The translations under genes and the position numbers were made by a program. DNA of 8,097 nt from contig JAMFRY010000226.1 in assembly GCA_026225015.1 (NCBI GenBank), positions 1 to 8,097 on the forward strand. Direction: 5' to 3'. This document shows positions 7,088 to 8,097 of this stretch, one piece after another; position 1 is the stretch's first letter; the number at the start of each line of letters is the position of its first letter. The notes under the pieces were generated by a model, which was given only the letters and a program-made list of their open reading frames with translations, was not told the DNA's origin and did no database searches. Source of the DNA: Alphaproteobacteria bacterium (GTDB lineage Bacteria; Pseudomonadota; Alphaproteobacteria; Acetobacterales; Acetobacteraceae).

Positions 7088-7954
7088 ATGCTCACGCCGA
7101 AGCGCTGGCGGCTCGATTCCGAAACCGGCGTGCTCAAGGACGTGTTGCTTTGCCCGCCGCAGCATTATCACTGGATCGATACCAATGCGGTGGCCCATGC
7201 CACGTTGAGCTCCGGCGCGCCGCCTGATCCCAAGCGCCGGCTCTCGCAATATCATGAGCTGGAGGCGGCGCTGGTTGCAGCCGGCGTGACCCTGCACCAT
7301 ACGGTGCCGGAGCCGCATTTGCCCTACCAAGTGTATACACGGGATTCCTCGCAAACCACCCCTTGGGGACCGGTTCTCACTAGCCTCGCCATGCCGCAAC
7401 GCCGCGGCGAATACGCCTCTTTGCTCAAGTTCCATGACCAGTATGACGGGTTTTTCAAATATAGCACCGCCGGCACGGTGGAAGGCGGCGATATCCATAT
7501 CGTCCGTCCGGGGTTGCTCATTATCGGCCATTCGGGCATCCGCACCAGCGAAGCCGGCGCCGGCCAGTTTGCAGCGCCCTTCGCCGCGCAAGGCTGGGAG
7601 ATCAAAAAAATCCCCTTCGCCGAACATTTCCTGCATCTCGACGTGCTGTTTTGCATGGCCGCGCCGCGCCTCGCCGTGGCCTGCATCGACGTGCTGGGCG
7701 ATGCCTTCGAGACCTTCCTCAATGACCGGCAAATCAGCGTCATCCGCGCGAGCTATGCGGAGGTTATGGCGATGTCTTGCAATCTGTTGGCTTTGGGCAA
7801 TGACCGCGTGATCTCTCCTGCCCACTCCACCAGGCTGAATGCCGCATTGCGCGCGGAAGGCATTACGGTGTTCGATCCCGAACTCGACGAATTCGCACGG
7901 GGCGGAGGCTCGGTCCATTGCATGACCATGCCATTGTTGCGAGGGCCGATTTAA
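7088..7954 (+). CDS. arginine deiminase/dimethylargininase superfamily amidinohydrolase
   Basis: A 288-residue hydrolase of the guanidino-modifying enzyme superfamily (arginine deiminase, dimethylarginine dimethylaminohydrolase, amidinotransferase). These enzymes attack the guanidinium carbon of arginine-like substrates through a cysteine. The catalytic set is complete and in family order: YTRD at 83-86 (Asp86), EGGD at 132-135 (Glu132, Asp135), HLD at 183-185 (His183, Asp185), and the nucleophile Cys278 in GGGSVHCMT. At under 300 residues it is compact, nearer to the dimethylargininase size than to the roughly 400-residue classical arginine deiminase. No signal peptide is seen, so it should be cytosolic. 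The ATG follows the asd stop after one codon with no clear ribosome-binding site in front, so it is probably translated by reinitiation. Substrate (arginine, methylarginine or another guanidine) cannot be assigned. No carbamate kinase, ornithine carbamoyltransferase or arginine transporter is adjacent, which argues against a classical arginine deiminase pathway. Confidence 0.88.
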   Translation: MLTPKRWRLDSETGVLKDVLLCPPQHYHWIDTNAVAHATLSSGAPPDPKRRLSQYHELEAALVAAGVTLHHTVPEPHLPYQVYTRDSSQTTPWGPVLTSLAMPQRRGEYASLLKFHDQYDGFFKYSTAGTVEGGDIHIVRPGLLIIGHSGIRTSEAGAGQFAAPFAAQGWEIKKIPFAEHFLHLDVLFCMAAPRLAVACIDVLGDAFETFLNDRQISVIRASYAEVMAMSCNLLALGNDRVISPAHSTRLNAALRAEGITVFDPELDEFARGGGSVHCMTMPLLRGPI

Positions 7955-7969
7955 AATCGGGTTGGAAGG

Positions 7970-8097
7970 TTAGATGTTTCGGGCGTTCAGAGGTAAACGG
8001 CGAGGACGTAGCCATGCCAGTCCGCCCATACACAAGAGCAAACCTAGCAAAAGAGACCAGCGCGTGTAGCGCCAAGATACCGGTTCATAATTCAAAT
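7970..8097 (-). CDS. C-terminal fragment of an unidentified membrane-tail protein (runs off right edge)
   Basis: On the minus strand a frame is open from the right edge to a TAA at 7972-7970, giving about 42 residues. Its end contains WSLLLGLLLCMGGLAWL, a hydrophobic stretch long enough to span a membrane, followed by basic RPRR and a short tail LPLNARNI. That layout, a helix then positive charges near the C-terminus, fits the last segment of a membrane protein or a C-terminal anchor. It converges on the hydrolase gene with a 15-base gap, a normal tail-to-tail arrangement here. The family is not recognised and the fragment is short, so it could be a chance open frame. A different minus-strand frame over 7863-8075 overlaps the hydrolase and looks like a shadow. 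Confidence 0.4.
   Translation of the reverse strand, partial: LNYEPVSWRYTRWSLLLGLLLCMGGLAWLRPRRLPLNARNI

Noticed and set aside
5969..7918. A 649-residue open frame on the minus strand, opposite asd and the hydrolase.
   Set aside because: It is a mirror of two certain genes in GC-rich DNA. The translation is His-, Gly- and Arg-rich with no domain, and no ribosome-binding site is evident. Its length comes from the codon bias of the real genes.
7946..7960. Near-palindrome CCGATTTAAAATCGG across the hydrolase stop codon, as a possible terminator.
   Set aside because: The seven-base arms are separated by one base, so a folded hairpin would keep only about five pairs. No T tract follows, and it overlaps coding sequence.

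Overview
This 8.1 kb window is ordinary GC-rich bacterial chromosome. It carries six complete protein genes, all with recognisable families, and the 3' end of a seventh gene on the right edge. High GC content, strong G/C preference at third codon positions, a double-HAMP chemoreceptor with a C-terminal tether pentapeptide, a CybB-type cytochrome b561 and the style of the aspartate-semialdehyde dehydrogenase all suggest a motile alphaproteobacterium, perhaps of the Rhodospirillales/Acetobacteraceae kind. That placement is inferred from general protein character; no rRNA or other marker is present. I see no tRNA, rRNA, CRISPR array, insertion sequence, phage gene or integration site.

Left part (1-2297): a plus-strand FAD-dependent dehydrogenase of the COG2509 type meets a minus-strand cytochrome b561 tail to tail, with 17 bases between them. 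The cytochrome gene is divergent, across about 65 bases, from a membrane glycosyltransferase.

Middle (2298-5899): a family 2 processive-type glycosyltransferase with N- and C-terminal membrane segments is followed by a 203-base gap. Next comes a methyl-accepting chemotaxis protein with two transmembrane helices, two HAMP regions, a canonical signalling tip and a C-terminal xWxxF tether for CheR/CheB. No other chemotaxis gene is present, so this receptor is an orphan within the window.

Right part (5900-8097): asd, the second step of the aspartate-family pathway (lysine/diaminopimelate, threonine, methionine), has a strong ribosome-binding site. It is followed after one sense codon, in the same reading frame, by an arginine deiminase/dimethylargininase superfamily hydrolase with a complete catalytic set. 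The two probably form a translationally coupled pair. A minus-strand reading frame entering from the right edge ends tail to tail with this hydrolase and encodes a hydrophobic C-terminal tail.

No undescribed multi-gene system is visible. The points most worth a second look are the tight asd-amidinohydrolase pairing, a 16-base near-identical element found in both larger upstream gaps (before the chemoreceptor and before asd), and the unidentified membrane-tail fragment at the right edge.
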